A stretch of DNA of 64,000 nucleotides from Patiria pectinifera (GCA_029964075.1 CM057142.1:3797770-3861769); one strand, 5' to 3'; shown: positions 31,803-44,143, numbered from the stretch's first letter. The notes: generated by a model from the sequence alone, not told the origin. Program-made: numbers and translations.

Positions 31803-34496
31803 TTTTTCTTTCTTCTTCTTCTTCTTTTTGTCGCCTAAATCCCATAGACTTTGTACACGTTTTTTCTCAGTGCCACTTTTGACATTTATCTTTGTCATAC
31901 GTCATTCAAAGTTAGCATAGTCATAGTCCTTATAGCAGAGATGTGCCCCGAAGAGTGACGTCATGGTGACGTCATCGACTAATTTATTACGGATTTTTGA
32001 ATATTTAATTTTTCCCATAGACTTTGTACACAGAAATTTAAAAAAAATTGTCGCTTTTCAAAGGGCATTTTCGACTCTTTGCCAGTTATTCATTTACACC
32101 ACTCTTTGTCCAAGCAAAGACCCTAATTCAAACAACATTGTGGAATGATGACGTCATGATGACGTCATCCTGTGTTAATTTATAGGCAATTAAATTGTGA
32201 CACTTTTAATATTTAAAAATGCATAAGAAATCAACCGTACGCGTCCGCAGCATTCTGTTGCCGGCAAGTGGTAGAGTAGGTTGAGGTCTTCATTTCATTC
32301 AGTGTGCGTGCAATCACGTGACCCTTGCTTCCGGTCGAAAAAGGCCCAAACCGGAAGTGGCTTATTATTTGAAAGTGGTAATAGAAATGAACTTGCTTTT
32401 AACGGTGTTAGTCTCTTGGCCGATAGTATTCTTCAAATCATCTACCGATGACGTCATGCAATCTTCGAGCGCCCTCTAGCGACAGGTTGAAAATTAGCAA
32501 AAATGTATTTTGAATAGATGTCTGTGGCGAAGTTTGTCGGAATCGCCTAAATATTGGTGTATATGATGACCTTGACCCACTTAAGACGTGTGCGAAGTTT
32601 TACGCGAATGACGTCATCAGACCGGAAGTTATAATAAAAAGACCCTTTTTCATTTGAAAATTCCTGAAAAATCAACCATGGCAGTTTTTATATTTGTTTT
32701 TTCTTTAATTGTCGATTGAAGGTTAGGTCTAAAACATTTCAAAGTTTCGAGGCGATAAGCGAACTCGAACATTAAAAAACGCTTAAAACTTCACGTTGAC
32801 AATACCTCTGCTTCAAAACATGCACAGGACAGGACGTCCACAATGTACATGTACATGCACGTACGTTGTACATAGGCACATACATCGTATGTCAGTCAGC
32901 CTGCAGCGCACGTGTTGCTGAGATCAAATCCTGTCCACAGTGACCGTTTTAGCCGATTTTCGGCTAACTTTGACAGATTTTATGTTCATGCATGCGCATA
33001 GACAGGGACGTATTATAGCACTTTTGGCATTAATCTTTGTCAGATATCATTGAAAGTTAGCATAAGCATAGTCCATATAGCAAGGATGTGTCCCGAAGAG
33101 TGACGTCATGGTGACGTCATCAAGTGATTTATTATGGATTTATGAATAATTAATTTTTCTCATAGACTTTGTACACAGCTTTCTCCACAAGTCTTTCCCT
33201 ATACAACACTGATATATCTTACTGAGTAGTTCTGGACTTCGGCTGAGAATTACTATGAGAAGGAAAAAGAAATCGTATTTTTTACGCCTGTCATTTGATT
33301 CAAAATATTCCCAAGAGTGAGAAAAGCAAGTAATATTTTATAAAAATGTTTCAGTTTAAAGGAAAATCACGCATTTAAAGGTGCAGTTTTTCTGCTGTGG
33401 GATTTTTAACCTATTGACTGTACACGTTTTCAAGCCACCATTTTTATAACTTGGCGATCTGGAATCTTCATCAAAGTTACAGCCAAGGAACACCCTCATA
33501 CAAAAATTATGCCAAGACTATGACATCATGATGATGTCATCATCAAGTGATTGATTATGGTTTCATGAATAATTAATTTTTCTCATAGACTTTGTACACA
33601 GCTTTCTTCACAAGTCTTTTCCTATACAACGCTGATATATCTTACTGAGTAGTTCTGAACTTTGGCCGAAAATTACTATGAGAAGGAAAAAGAAATCGTA
33701 TTTTTTTACGTTTGCCATTTGATTGAAAATATTCCCAAGAGTCAGAATATCAAGTAATATTTTATAAAAATGTTTCAGTTTAAAGGCAAATCACATATTT
33801 AAAGGTGCAGTTTTTCCGGTGTGGGATTTTTAACCCATTGACTTTGTACACGTTTACAAGCCACCATTTTTATAACTTGGAGATCTGGAATCGTCATCAA
33901 ACATACAGCCAAGGAAGACCCTCATACAAAAATTATGCCAAGACTACGACGTCACGATGACGTCATCACCTGATTTTTTTTATTGATTTTTGAAAATTTA
34001 CGTGCATATTGTGAAGTCTTATATCTACAGAAATGTAAGTCCGATTGGGTTGAAACTTGGTATGTGGCTATACCAGGATGTGTTATAGATTAAAAATGTT
34101 ATAGATTAAAAAAGGTGACGTCATGATGACGTCATCCTAAGATTTTATATGAATATTTGATTTTCTTGACCTTTTAGCCATATCGCCCGAACGCAACATG
34201 CAAAATGCAAAATTCTTTTTTCCATTTGGTCTGTTAGGTAATAGGTATTCGCACAAAACTTGAAAAATGTGTGATCTCATCAAAATGCAATTTTCCAAAA
34301 CTCATATGTGGAAAGGTCCAATTGTCATGAAACTTGTTGGGTAGGTAGATAATCAGACTAGTATGCAAAGTCCGAAGTGACGTCACGATGACGTCATCAG
34401 ATTTTATGTTCATGCATATTCAGGGCATATTATTGATTAAAAAATCATAATGCGGAAAAGCCCTGTGTTCTGTTGCAAACAGACATAGACCTCTAG
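31803..34496 (+). mobile_element. Array unit E5, B-type with internal deletion near its 3' end
   Basis: Length 2,694 bp. CTCF-like core at 32469. Around 34,270-34,400 the unit lacks one TGACGTCA pair and most of the segment that other units carry between the last pair and the terminal region. Ends with hairpin 34463-34488 and CTAG 34493-34496. Confidence 0.76.
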
Positions 34497-37400
34497 TTTC
34501 TTTCTTCTTCTTCTTCTTCTTCTTCTTCTTCTTCTTCTTTTTGTCGCCTAAATCCCATAGACTTTGTACACGTTTTTTCTACACGCCACTTTTGACATTT
34601 ATATTTGTCATACGTCATTCAAAGTTAGCATAGTCATAGTCCTTATAGCAGAGATGTGCCCCGAAGAGTGACGTCATGATGACGTCATCGACTAATTTAT
34701 TATAGATTTTTGAATATTTAATTTTTCCCATAGACTTTGTACACAAAATTTAAAAAAAAATTGTCGGTTTTCAAAGGACATTTTCGACTGTTTGCCAGTA
34801 ATTCATTTACACCAAACTTTGTTAAAGCAAAGACCCTAATTCAAACAACATTGTGTAATGATGACGTCATGATGACGTCATCAGGTGTTTATTTATAGGC
34901 AATTAAATTGTGACACTTTTAATATTTAAAAATGCATAAGAAATCAACAGTACGCGTCCGCAGCATTCTGTTGCCGGCAAGTGGTAGAGTAGGTCAAGGT
35001 CTTTATTTCTTTCAGTGCGCGTGAAATCACGTGACCCTTGCTTCCGGTCGAAAAGGCCCAAACCGGAAGTGGCTTATTATTTGAAAGTGGTAACAGAAAT
35101 GAACTTGCTTTCAACGGTGTTAGTCTCTTGGCCAATAGTATTCTTCAAATCATCTAACAATGACGTCATGCAATCTTCAAGCGCCCTCTAGCGACAGGTT
35201 GAAAATTAGCAAAAATGTATTTTGAATAGATGTCTGTGGCGAAGTTTGTCGGAATCGCCTAAATATTGGTGTATATAATGACCTTGACCACCTTAAGACG
35301 TGTGCGAAGTTTTAGGCGAATGACGTCATCAGACCGGAAGTTATAATGAAAAGACCCTTTTTCATTTGAAAATTCCTGAAAAATCAACCATGGCAGTTTT
35401 TATATTTGTTTTTACTTTAATTATTGATTGAAGGGTAGGTCTAAAACATTTCAAAGTTTCGAGGCGATAAGCGAACTCGAACATACCCTGCGCACGCTTA
35501 AAACTTCACCTTGACAATACCTCTGCTTCAAAACATGCACAGGACAGGACGTCCACAATGTACATGTACATGTACATGCACGTACGTTGTACATAGGCAC
35601 ATACATCGTATGTCAGTCAGCCTGCAGCGCACGTGTTGCTGAGGTCAAATCCTGTCCACAGTGACCGTTTTAGCCGATTTTCGGCTAACTTTGACAGATT
35701 TTATGTTCATGCATGCGCATAGACAGTGACGTATTATAGCACTTTTGGCATTAATCTTTGTCAGATATCATTGAAAGTTGACATAAGCATAGTCCCTATA
35801 GCCAAGATGTGTCCCGAAGAGTGACGTCATGGTGACGTCATCAAGTGATTTATTATGGATTTATGAATAATTGATTTTTCTCATAGACTTTGTACACAGC
35901 TTTCTCCACAAGTCTTTCCCTATACAAACTGATATATCTTACTGAGTAGTTCTGAACTTCGGCTGAGAATTACTATGAGAAGGAAAAAGAAATCGTATTT
36001 TTTTACGCCTGTCATTTGATTGAAAATATTCCTAAGAGTTAGAATAGCAAGTAATATTTTATAAAAATGTTTCAGTTTAAAGGAAAATCACGCATTTAAA
36101 GGTGCAGTTTTTTTGCTGTGGGATTTTTAACCTATTGACTTTTCCCCTTTTTTAAGCCACCATTTTCATAACTTGGCGATCTGGAATCGTCATCAAAGTT
36201 ACAGCCAAGGAAGATCCTCATACAAAAATTATACCAAGACTACGACATCATGATGACGTCATCTTCAAGTGATTTATTATGGATTCATGAATAATTAATT
36301 TTTCTCATAGACTTTGTACACATCTTTTCCACAAGTCTTTTCCTATACAACACTGATATATCTTACTGAGTAGTTCTGAACTTCGGCTGAGAATTATACG
36401 GAAGCTTAAAGTGACCATCCGAGTTTCCAAGTTTCCGAGATAATTTATCTCGGAACGACGGAATACTGAGATAAAAACATGTCTTTTCGTGATATCGCAT
36501 CTCGGAAAAACGTCTTTCCCGGAATTCGTATCTCAGAAAGACGTCTTTGCCCAATATCACATCACGGAATGACATCTTTCCCAGAAATCGTATCTCAGAA
36601 AGACGTCTTTCCCTGATGTCGTATCTCGGAAAGACATCTTCTCCTGATATCGTATCTCGGAGAGACGTCTTTCCTTGATATCGTATCTCGGAAAGATGTC
36701 ATTCCCTGATATCGTTTCTCAGAAAGACGTCTTTCCGATATATGATATCAAGGAAAGACGTCTTTCCGAGATGATATATGAGAGAAAGACGTCTTAAGAT
36801 GTTATATCAGGTGAAAACGTCTTTTCAAGATAAGATATTAGAGAAAGAACGTCTTTCCGAGATGAAAGACGTCTTTCCGAGATACAATATCAGGGGGAAA
36901 CGTCTTTCTGAGATAAGATATGAGAGAAAGACGTCTTTCCGCCAGGGAAAGACGTCTTTCCGGGATATCATATCAAGGAAAGACGTCTTTCTGAGATGAT
37001 ATCAGAGAAAGACGTCTTTCCGAGATGTTATATCTAGGAAAGACGTCTTTCAGAGATACGATATCAAGGAAAGACGTCTTTCCGAGATGATATAAGAGAA
37101 AGACGTCTTTCCGAGATGTTATATCAGGAAAAGATGTCCTTCCGAAATGCAATATCAGTGAAAGCCGTCTTTCCGAGATACCATATCAGGGAAAGACGTC
37201 TTTCCGAGATACGATATCAGGAAAAGACGTCTTTCCGAGATACCATATCAGGGAAAGACGTCTTTCCAAGACACGATATCAGGGAAACACGTCATAAATA
37301 TCTTAGTAATCCATCTTTCCGAGATAAATCATCAAAGAAACGTGGAAACTCGAATGGTCACTTTAAGCTTCCGTAGAATTACTATGAGAAGGAAAAAGAA

Positions 37401-38374
37401 ATCGTATTTTTTACGTTAACCATTTGATTGAAAATATTCCCAAGAGTCAGAATATCAAGTAATATTTTATAAAAATGTTTCAGTTTAAAGGCAAATCACG
37501 TATTTAAAGGTGCAGTTTTTCTGCTGTTGGGTTTTAACCCATTGACTTTGTACACGTTTTCAAGCCACCATTTTTATAACTTGGCGATCTGGAATCGTCA
37601 TCAAAGTTACAGCCAAGGAAGACCCTCATACAAAAATTATGCCAAGACTATGACGTCACGATGACGTCATCACCTATTTTTTTTTATTGATTTTTGAAAA
37701 TTTACGTACATATTGTGAAGTCTTATATCTACAGAAATGTAAGTCCGATTGGGTTGAAACTTGGTATGTGGCTATACCAGGAAGTGTTATAGATTAAAAA
37801 TGAGCTGACGTCATGATGACGTCATCCTGAGATTTTATATGAATATTTATTTTTTTGACCTTTTAGCCATATCTCCCGAATGCAACATGCAAAATGCAAA
37901 ATTCTTTTTTGCATTTGGTCTGTTATGTAATAGCTATTCGTACGAAACTTGAAAAATGTGTGACGTCATCATGACGGAATCAAAATGCCATTTTTCAAAA
38001 CTCATATAAGGAAAGGTCCAATTGTCATGAAACTTGGGGGGTAGGTAGTTAATCATACTAGTATGCAAAGTTCGAAATGACGTCACGATGACGTCATCAA
38101 CAATTTAAAAATAATTGTCGATTTTCAAAGTGCGTTTTCGACTCTTTGCCAGTAATTTATTTAGATCACTCTTTGTCCAAGCAAACACCTTGTACACACG
38201 CACATACATCGTATTGCCGAGGTGAAATCCTGTTCACAGTGACCGTTTTAGCTGATTTTTCGGCTAACTTTGACAGATTTTATGTTCATGCATATTCAGG
38301 GCATATTATTGATGAAAAAAAATCATAATGCGGAAAAGCCCTATGTTCTGTTGCAAACAGACATAGATCTCTAG
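34497..38374 (+). mobile_element. Array unit E6, B-type, interrupted by a foldback transposon
   Basis: Without the 979-bp insertion at 36,397-37,375 it is about 2.9 kb, like its neighbours. CTCF-like core at 35181. Ends with hairpin 38341-38366 and CTAG 38371-38374. Confidence 0.78.
36397..37375. mobile_element. 979-bp foldback transposon made of AAAGACGTCTTT palindromes
   Basis: Terminal inverted repeats of 33 bp (36397-36429, 37343-37375; one mismatch) start TACGGAAGCTTAAAGTGACC. GAATTA is duplicated at 36391-36396 and 37376-37381; uninterrupted array units have it once at this place. The interior is a long series of the perfect palindrome GAAAGACGTCTTTC, alternating with GAGAT(A)-GATATC-type spacers. 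The arrangement is itself inverted around about 36,740. There is no transposase. Confidence 0.88.
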
Positions 38375-39946
38375 TTTCTTTTTCTTTTCTCTTTCAGACT
38401 CTTCTCCATAGGCTTTGTACACGTTTTTTCTTCAGCAAGGGCACTTTGGCACTTTCTTAAATTGCATCAACCTCATACTTGGCACACACTTAGACCACCA
38501 TCCACAGATGGTCCTAGAAGAAATTCGTAATCATGACGTCATCAAGTGTCAAGTTACGTAACATTAAAGGTGCATTTTTTGTCCATAGGGTTTGTACACG
38601 TTCTTTTCTCCATAGGGTTTGTACACGTTCTTTTCTCCATAGGTTTTGTACACGTTCTTTTCTCCATAGGGTTTGTACACGTTCTTTTCTCCATAGGGTT
38701 TGTACACGTTCTTTTCTCCATAGGGTTTGTACACGTTCTTTTCTCCATAGGCATTGTGCACGTTGTTTTCTCCATAGGCTTTGTACCCATGGGGTCGGAC
38801 AACTCGACCGTTATCCAACTTGACATTTTGACAGCGTGCGCGTGCATGCCTTGCCGCCCTACAGCTGGCCAGGTCCCCGCGCACTCTACGCGGTACAGTC
38901 ATGATGCCACAGATTATGCGGCTTACATAAATGTGACGAACTTGTAGTTGGGTATGTGAGTTGGGATAATCATGATTTATCAGAAGTTAGCAACTTTAAA
39001 GAATTTCTTAAATGTTAATGTGGGATTTTTGGGGATTTGTTCAAGTGCGCCACGTTAGGAACGCTGGAAAGAATTCCATATAAGCCTCCACCTCTATGGG
39101 CCATGACAGGAAACGTCAAAGTATTTTTAAAGAAAATCTTGATTTTTTCCCCTCCTAAATTTCTGTTTCTTCGTCAGATTTACAACTTTTGGTACTTTTC
39201 AAGTCATATATAGGAAAATAACTGGAGTCCGTTTATGGAATTCTTTCCACGACGTCGTTAAATTTAATTCCCTTCTCGTCTGCTCAGTACTATTGGTATT
39301 TTCACTCCCAACATAGTTGAACACATTTCGTTTTTCCTACTTCAAATATAGACACCAGAAATAAGTTGCTAAATATAGGTACACTTTGACACTTTCCTAA
39401 ATCTATCCTCGACCCGCTATCATCATCTGCACACCTGGGTATGTCCATAAATAAGGGGTCCAAAAGTGTGACATTTTTGGTGTCCCTGTTACACCGGACC
39501 TGTTAATTTGCCATTCAAGTGTCAATAAAAATGACTTCACACTATTTTTCATTTGTTTACCAGGTAGTTTGCTTTACATAATCACTCTTAGAATCAGAGA
39601 CATGTGTCCTGAATTACAAAATCTTACACAAGTCAGATGTAACTCGGACACCAAAATTGGACCCTAAATTTATGGAATCACCCACCTACATGTACGCTTT
39701 GCACGCGCACCCATTCCCAAACGCAAAGAAAAGAGGACTGCGCACACATTGAACCACGTGTATTTAGGACGTCTGACATAAATCGACTTCACACACTTGG
39801 CACACACGGCAAAAACTTGGAATCCCCACACAAAGGTTCTGGGTTTGATAGCCGCCGATGGCCACGTCAATCTTTTTCATTCAAAGACAGAAAAAACACC
39901 GAAACAGCTCGGTGTTTGTTTACCTACAAACACAACGTCCGTCTAG
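38375..39946 (+). mobile_element. Array unit E7, different Helitron-like family
   Basis: Starts TTTCTTTTTC after the previous CTAG and contains a 27-bp minisatellite. Ends with CCGAAACAGCT, the hairpin GTGTTTGT (39912-39919) / ACAAACAC (39926-39933) and CTAG 39943-39946. The central part is single-copy in the window. Confidence 0.62.
38582..38795 (+). repeat. 27-bp minisatellite, about 8 copies
   Basis: The unit is TCCATAGGGTTTGTACACGT followed by TCTTTTC, with scattered changes in the last copies. Because 27 is a multiple of 3 it yields open frames in several phases (HRVCTRSFL repeats), which are not a gene. Confidence 0.9.
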
Positions 39947-41052
39947 TTTTTTTTTTTTCTCCTTTTTCAGACTTTTTCTCCATAGGTTTAACACACGTTT
40001 CTTCTACAAGTCCACTTTGCCACTTTTTTAAATCCGATTGATTTCAGACTTGGTACATACTTAGACCACCACCCACAGATGGTCCTAGAAGAAATTTGTG
40101 ATCATGACGTCATCAGGTGTCAGGTTACATCAAATTAAAGATGCATTTTTCCCCATATGTTTTGTACACGTTTTAAAACACACCAGTTTGGCATCTTCGT
40201 AAATCCGATCGACTTTAAACTTAATTCATACTTAGACCACCACCCACAGATGGTTCTAGACGAAATTCGTGATCGTGACGTCATCAAGTGTCAGGTTACG
40301 TCACATTAAAGATGTATATTTCCCCATAGGGTTTGTACATGTATTAAAACGCTCCATTTCGGCACTTTCGTAAATCCGATCGACGTTACACTTGGTACAC
40401 ACTTAGACCATCACCCACAGATGGTCCTAGAAGAAATTTGTGATCGTGACGTCATCAGGTGTTGGGTTACGTCACATTAAAGATGCGTTTTTCCCCATAT
40501 GTTTTGTACACGTTTTAAAACACTCCACTTTGGCACCTTCGTAAATCCGATCGACCTCAGTCTTGATACATTTTTAGACCACCACCCAAAGATGGTCCTA
40601 GAAGAAATGCGCGATCGTGACGTCATCAGGTGTTGGGTTACATCACATTAAAGATGCATTTTTCCCCATAGGGTTTGTACACGTTTTAAAACACTCTACT
40701 TTGGCACTTTTGTAAATTATGCGATCGACGTTAGACCTGGTACACACTAAGACTACCACCCAAAGATGGTCCTAGAAGAAATTCGTGATCGTACCAATGC
40801 CGAGATGGGTTATAGATGAAAATTCATGTGATGTCATCATCAAATGTCATGTGACGTCCCTTAAAGGGGCATTTTGTTCTTCATAGGCCTATATTTACAG
40901 ACCTATATGTTCGATTTGGTTATAACTTGACATGTACGTATAATGTGCTGTTATAGATGACATTGTTAGTGACGTCACTGATTGTTCATCACGTGCACAG
41001 AGTATTTTGAATATCCGAAACAGCTTGTGTTTGTCCACAAACACATCTCTAG
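39947..41052 (+). mobile_element. Array unit E8, Helitron-like with about 172-bp internal repeats
   Basis: At least four internal repeats carry GATCRTGACGTCATCA at about 40,097, 40,269, 40,441 and 40,613, each preceded by ACAGATGGTCCTAGA-like sequence and GTTTTGTACACGT. The 3' end has CCGAAACAGCT, the hairpin TGTGTTTGT (41026-41034) / ACAAACACA (41037-41045) and CTAG 41049-41052, followed by a T run. Confidence 0.7.
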
Positions 41053-43025
41053 TTTTTTTTTTTTTTTTTTTAGATAAAGCCTGCTGGCAGAGCTTACTAT
41101 TTTCTTCATGCTTTCTTAAATTTGAAAAGCCGTTTTAAAATTTTAACTTCTGGCGTTGTCGATGTCGGCCATAAGTAAAACCTTGCTTTAGGTACGCAAT
41201 TTACACATTTTGAAGATACGTGTTGGAAAATAGGAATGCAGAAATATTGTGCAAACTGTATTACTCTTTAGAAGTGTTTTAGTATTTTCTCATGAAGGGT
41301 ACATACCAAATCTAATTACTTCTGTTTACAAGTAACTTTATTATAGTAGGAAAGACTCTCAAAAAGGACGATAATATGGTATATATATATAAATTATAAT
41401 CAATGCACGTAATAACTTCGAGTAGGAAAACAGTCGACAAGTGTACAAAAACTAGCTGCCCAGTGCAAGTTTGGGCGCAATGGGTGCTAAAATATTCAGA
41501 GGAAATTGATAACTAGGGCACGATATGGATGGCTTCGTACATTTGCTGAGATAACATTTTTGTAAACATTATAAATAGTGTATATAGACAAAAACATATA
41601 ATTCCTAAGACAGTGAATTATACACGTGCGGTATTTCACACTGAGTGGACCTCTCGCGAAGTTAAAAACCATTACTTGCATTATTTAGCACGAATGTTAA
41701 TTTGGGTTTATAATTAATCGTTTTGCGGAAGTAAAAGGTAGCAAAATTAAGCACAATAACAAAGGAACACTTTCGACGCTCTATAAATGTGTTTTTTTTT
41801 TTCGAGATGACAGTACGTGTAGTTGGAAAGGTCATGGAAAAGAAGAAAACTGAAACGTGCACACAGAAATTAGCAACTCAGGTGCAGAATTTTTGTCCTC
41901 GAAAATCCAGTCATTAGAGTGCTAGTCTCGATTCAAGTCACGCGTATATCTTTCGAAGATTTTGCTTCAAACACACGTGCTGTCATTTTTTGGGAACCTG
42001 ATGTCTTTTGCTCATAAATACGTATAATGTAGGCCTACAATACGCGTTAATTTAAAATAAAAATAAAAATGCTGCTGCGCCAGATGCAATAAAGGACATT
42101 CTTTTTGCATTATTATATGGATTTTTCGTAACTCATTCAGACATTTCGAAATGTGGCTAACGAAAGCCACGTATGGGAACATTTGCAATTATCCTGAAAC
42201 TATTGAACGAGAAAATCCTTGCTCAAAGTGGAAATAGGACTGCAAAATACCCTGCAAATTCAATCCGATATCATTCCATAGAAAAAAATCATAGAGGGTA
42301 GTTTGATCTTTTTTTGGGAAAATCAGCATTTGCTCATAATTCGATGGCTTAAGCTGACGGAAATACGTATCAGATTTGATTTTACATTTGTTTTACCCGC
42401 GTTAGTAACGGAATCCGGTTATGAGAGTCAAAATATTGTGCATACGTTTTCTGTTTTTTCAAAATGTACAGTATCCACTAAGTTGTCAGTTGTTGTGCAT
42501 CCTCCTTAAGATTTTGAGCTTCAAACGAAAAATAAAAATAATAATATAAAATTAAAAATAATATGAACTATGTTACCGTGTTCCTCAAAAGACCCCGAAG
42601 GCCTGTACCATACTTTAAAAGCTTTTAGATCAATTGCAACTTACTTGTAGTACCCGGTAAAACGTAGACAATAGATAGGCTAATAGATTAACATTCTAGA
42701 GCTAATTTTATACATATTCTCACCATTCCGCCTATACTGTGGGCTAAATTTCCCAAGGGACTTGAATGTATATAACATCGATATCCTCATTTCAAATTAT
42801 TTTGCATAACACAATGTCATGGATTTTCCTATGTGTATTAACGCATGCTTATTGTCAGGCCTTAGCCACTGTACATAACAACAGCAAGCTCGGACAATAA
42901 CATTTATTTTATAATGGAAAAATGACTATTCGCTGTGTGCTCCGTTTTCATTTATTCATTCCCATGGCGTCATTGTGGTCCATTACAGGGGGGGGGGGGC
43001 GCTTAGAGGTCTTGTTTTATGGAGG
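41053..43025. other. AT-rich intergenic DNA
   Basis: No coding exon, RNA gene or organised repeat was recognised. It contains homopolymer T/A runs and a short TA microsatellite near 41,380. Confidence 0.5.
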
Positions 43026-44143
43026 CAGGGTTGGCGAATTGTTTTGATTAAAAAAAAATCAAAAAATCAATTTATCAAAAAAAAATCGGTGTTTTAAAAT
43101 TTAAATCGGATTAAAATGTTTGTTTTTTTAACTTTCAAAAGATTGATTATCTCACAATTATCGAATTATCAATATTATCTCAAAATCAACATGGAGTTTT
43201 CAGGTTCCTATAATACCCATCATCCACAAAACTCAATTCAGTATTCGAAAAATTCCAGACATTTACAATTAACACTGATAAATGCCGTTGAAAAAATGGT
43301 ATTGAATCAGTGGTTTTAAACAAAATCACTTGATTTCATTACATGCAGTCAACCTCATTGACACAAGGGTAATTAAATACTGAAGACACTCTAGAGATGC
43401 ATGGCTTGATTGATACCGTTGAGATGAGATACGTTGTGTGCGGATATAAATGAAAACGTGTTAGTTATGGTACGTGATATAACACACACAAAAACACACC
43501 TCCCGTGGCATGTGTGTATTTCATCATAAAAAATGCTTCTAATCATAAAAAATCATAAAAAATGCTTCTAATTTCAAAACGACGGGTCCTTCGAACAAGG
43601 TGGAGAACATTATGCAATGAAATCAGGCCTTACACCTTTCGAGGTACATGTATAATCTAAATTTGTATGGAGAAAAGTTAGGAATGAGACTATCGATGGG
43701 GACTTTATTACACATTTACAGATGGTATAGGTAAGCCTACAGCATCCATGTTGGTTCATGTTATTATTGTAAACAGATAGTGGAAATGATTAAAGCAAAA
43801 TCGAGTGTGCTTACCGAACAATTTATTGATATTCTACAAGAAGTCAGAATTCAAACTTGAAACAAAAACATTTAGACTGCACAGACTCGGAGAAAACAAT
43901 GATTTTGTGTAATTATACAAAAACTAAGTTGAGTCCACGTGATGTTTGAATGTGCTAACAATCTTACACTTTGTAATTAAGAGGAATCAGTTAATTTAAA
44001 TGATAAAAATGACCCTCAATCAATGTATTTTGCAAAAAGTAAGATTTTTTTAAAAGGGATTTAAATTGGTGATTTTTTAATAAAAAAAAACATTTGATTC
44101 AAATCGCAATTTAAATCAACGTGATTAAAATCAGCCAACCCTG
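43026..44143. mobile_element. hAT-like non-autonomous element, 1,118 bp
   Basis: Left end CAGGGTTGGCGAATTG and, inverted at the right, CAGGGTTGGCTGATTTT are typical hAT termini. Flanking octamers TATGGAGG and TCTGTAGG match at 6 of 8 positions. AT-rich subterminal repeats (runs of AAAATC, AATTTAAATC) occur at both ends. No transposase frame. Confidence 0.7.

Larger units (their letters stand above)
16963..41052 (+). mobile_element. Head-to-tail array of non-autonomous Helitron-like elements (about 24 kb)
   Basis: Nine intervals end in a short hairpin followed within 1-9 bases by CTAG and then T: CTAG at 17800, 20811, 22986, 26001, 28922, 31799, 34493, 38371, 39943 and 41049. Helitron-type elements are known for a 3' hairpin before CTRR and for the absence of target duplications. 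Each unit begins directly after the previous CTAG with T-rich or pyrimidine-rich sequence. No Rep/helicase frame is present, so all are non-autonomous. The units share CATAGACTTTGTACACG, paired TGACGTCA boxes and CTTCCGGT/ACCGGAAG pairs. Confidence 0.8.

Noticed and set aside
36363-37376. Regularly spaced palindromic repeats resembling a CRISPR array, and frames with repeated FRDTISGKDVFPRY-like peptides
   Set aside because: The host is animal DNA. The spacers are themselves repetitive, and the block is bounded by transposon inverted repeats and a 6-bp duplication.
38533-38947. Frames encoding HRVCTRSFL repeats and, on the other strand, EKRTCTNPM repeats
   Set aside because: Products of a 27-bp minisatellite; open in several frames on both strands, as expected for a repeat of length divisible by 3.
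39820-39860. tRNA-like string GGTTCTGGGTTTGATAGCC
   Set aside because: The B box is poor, and no A box or cloverleaf could be fitted.
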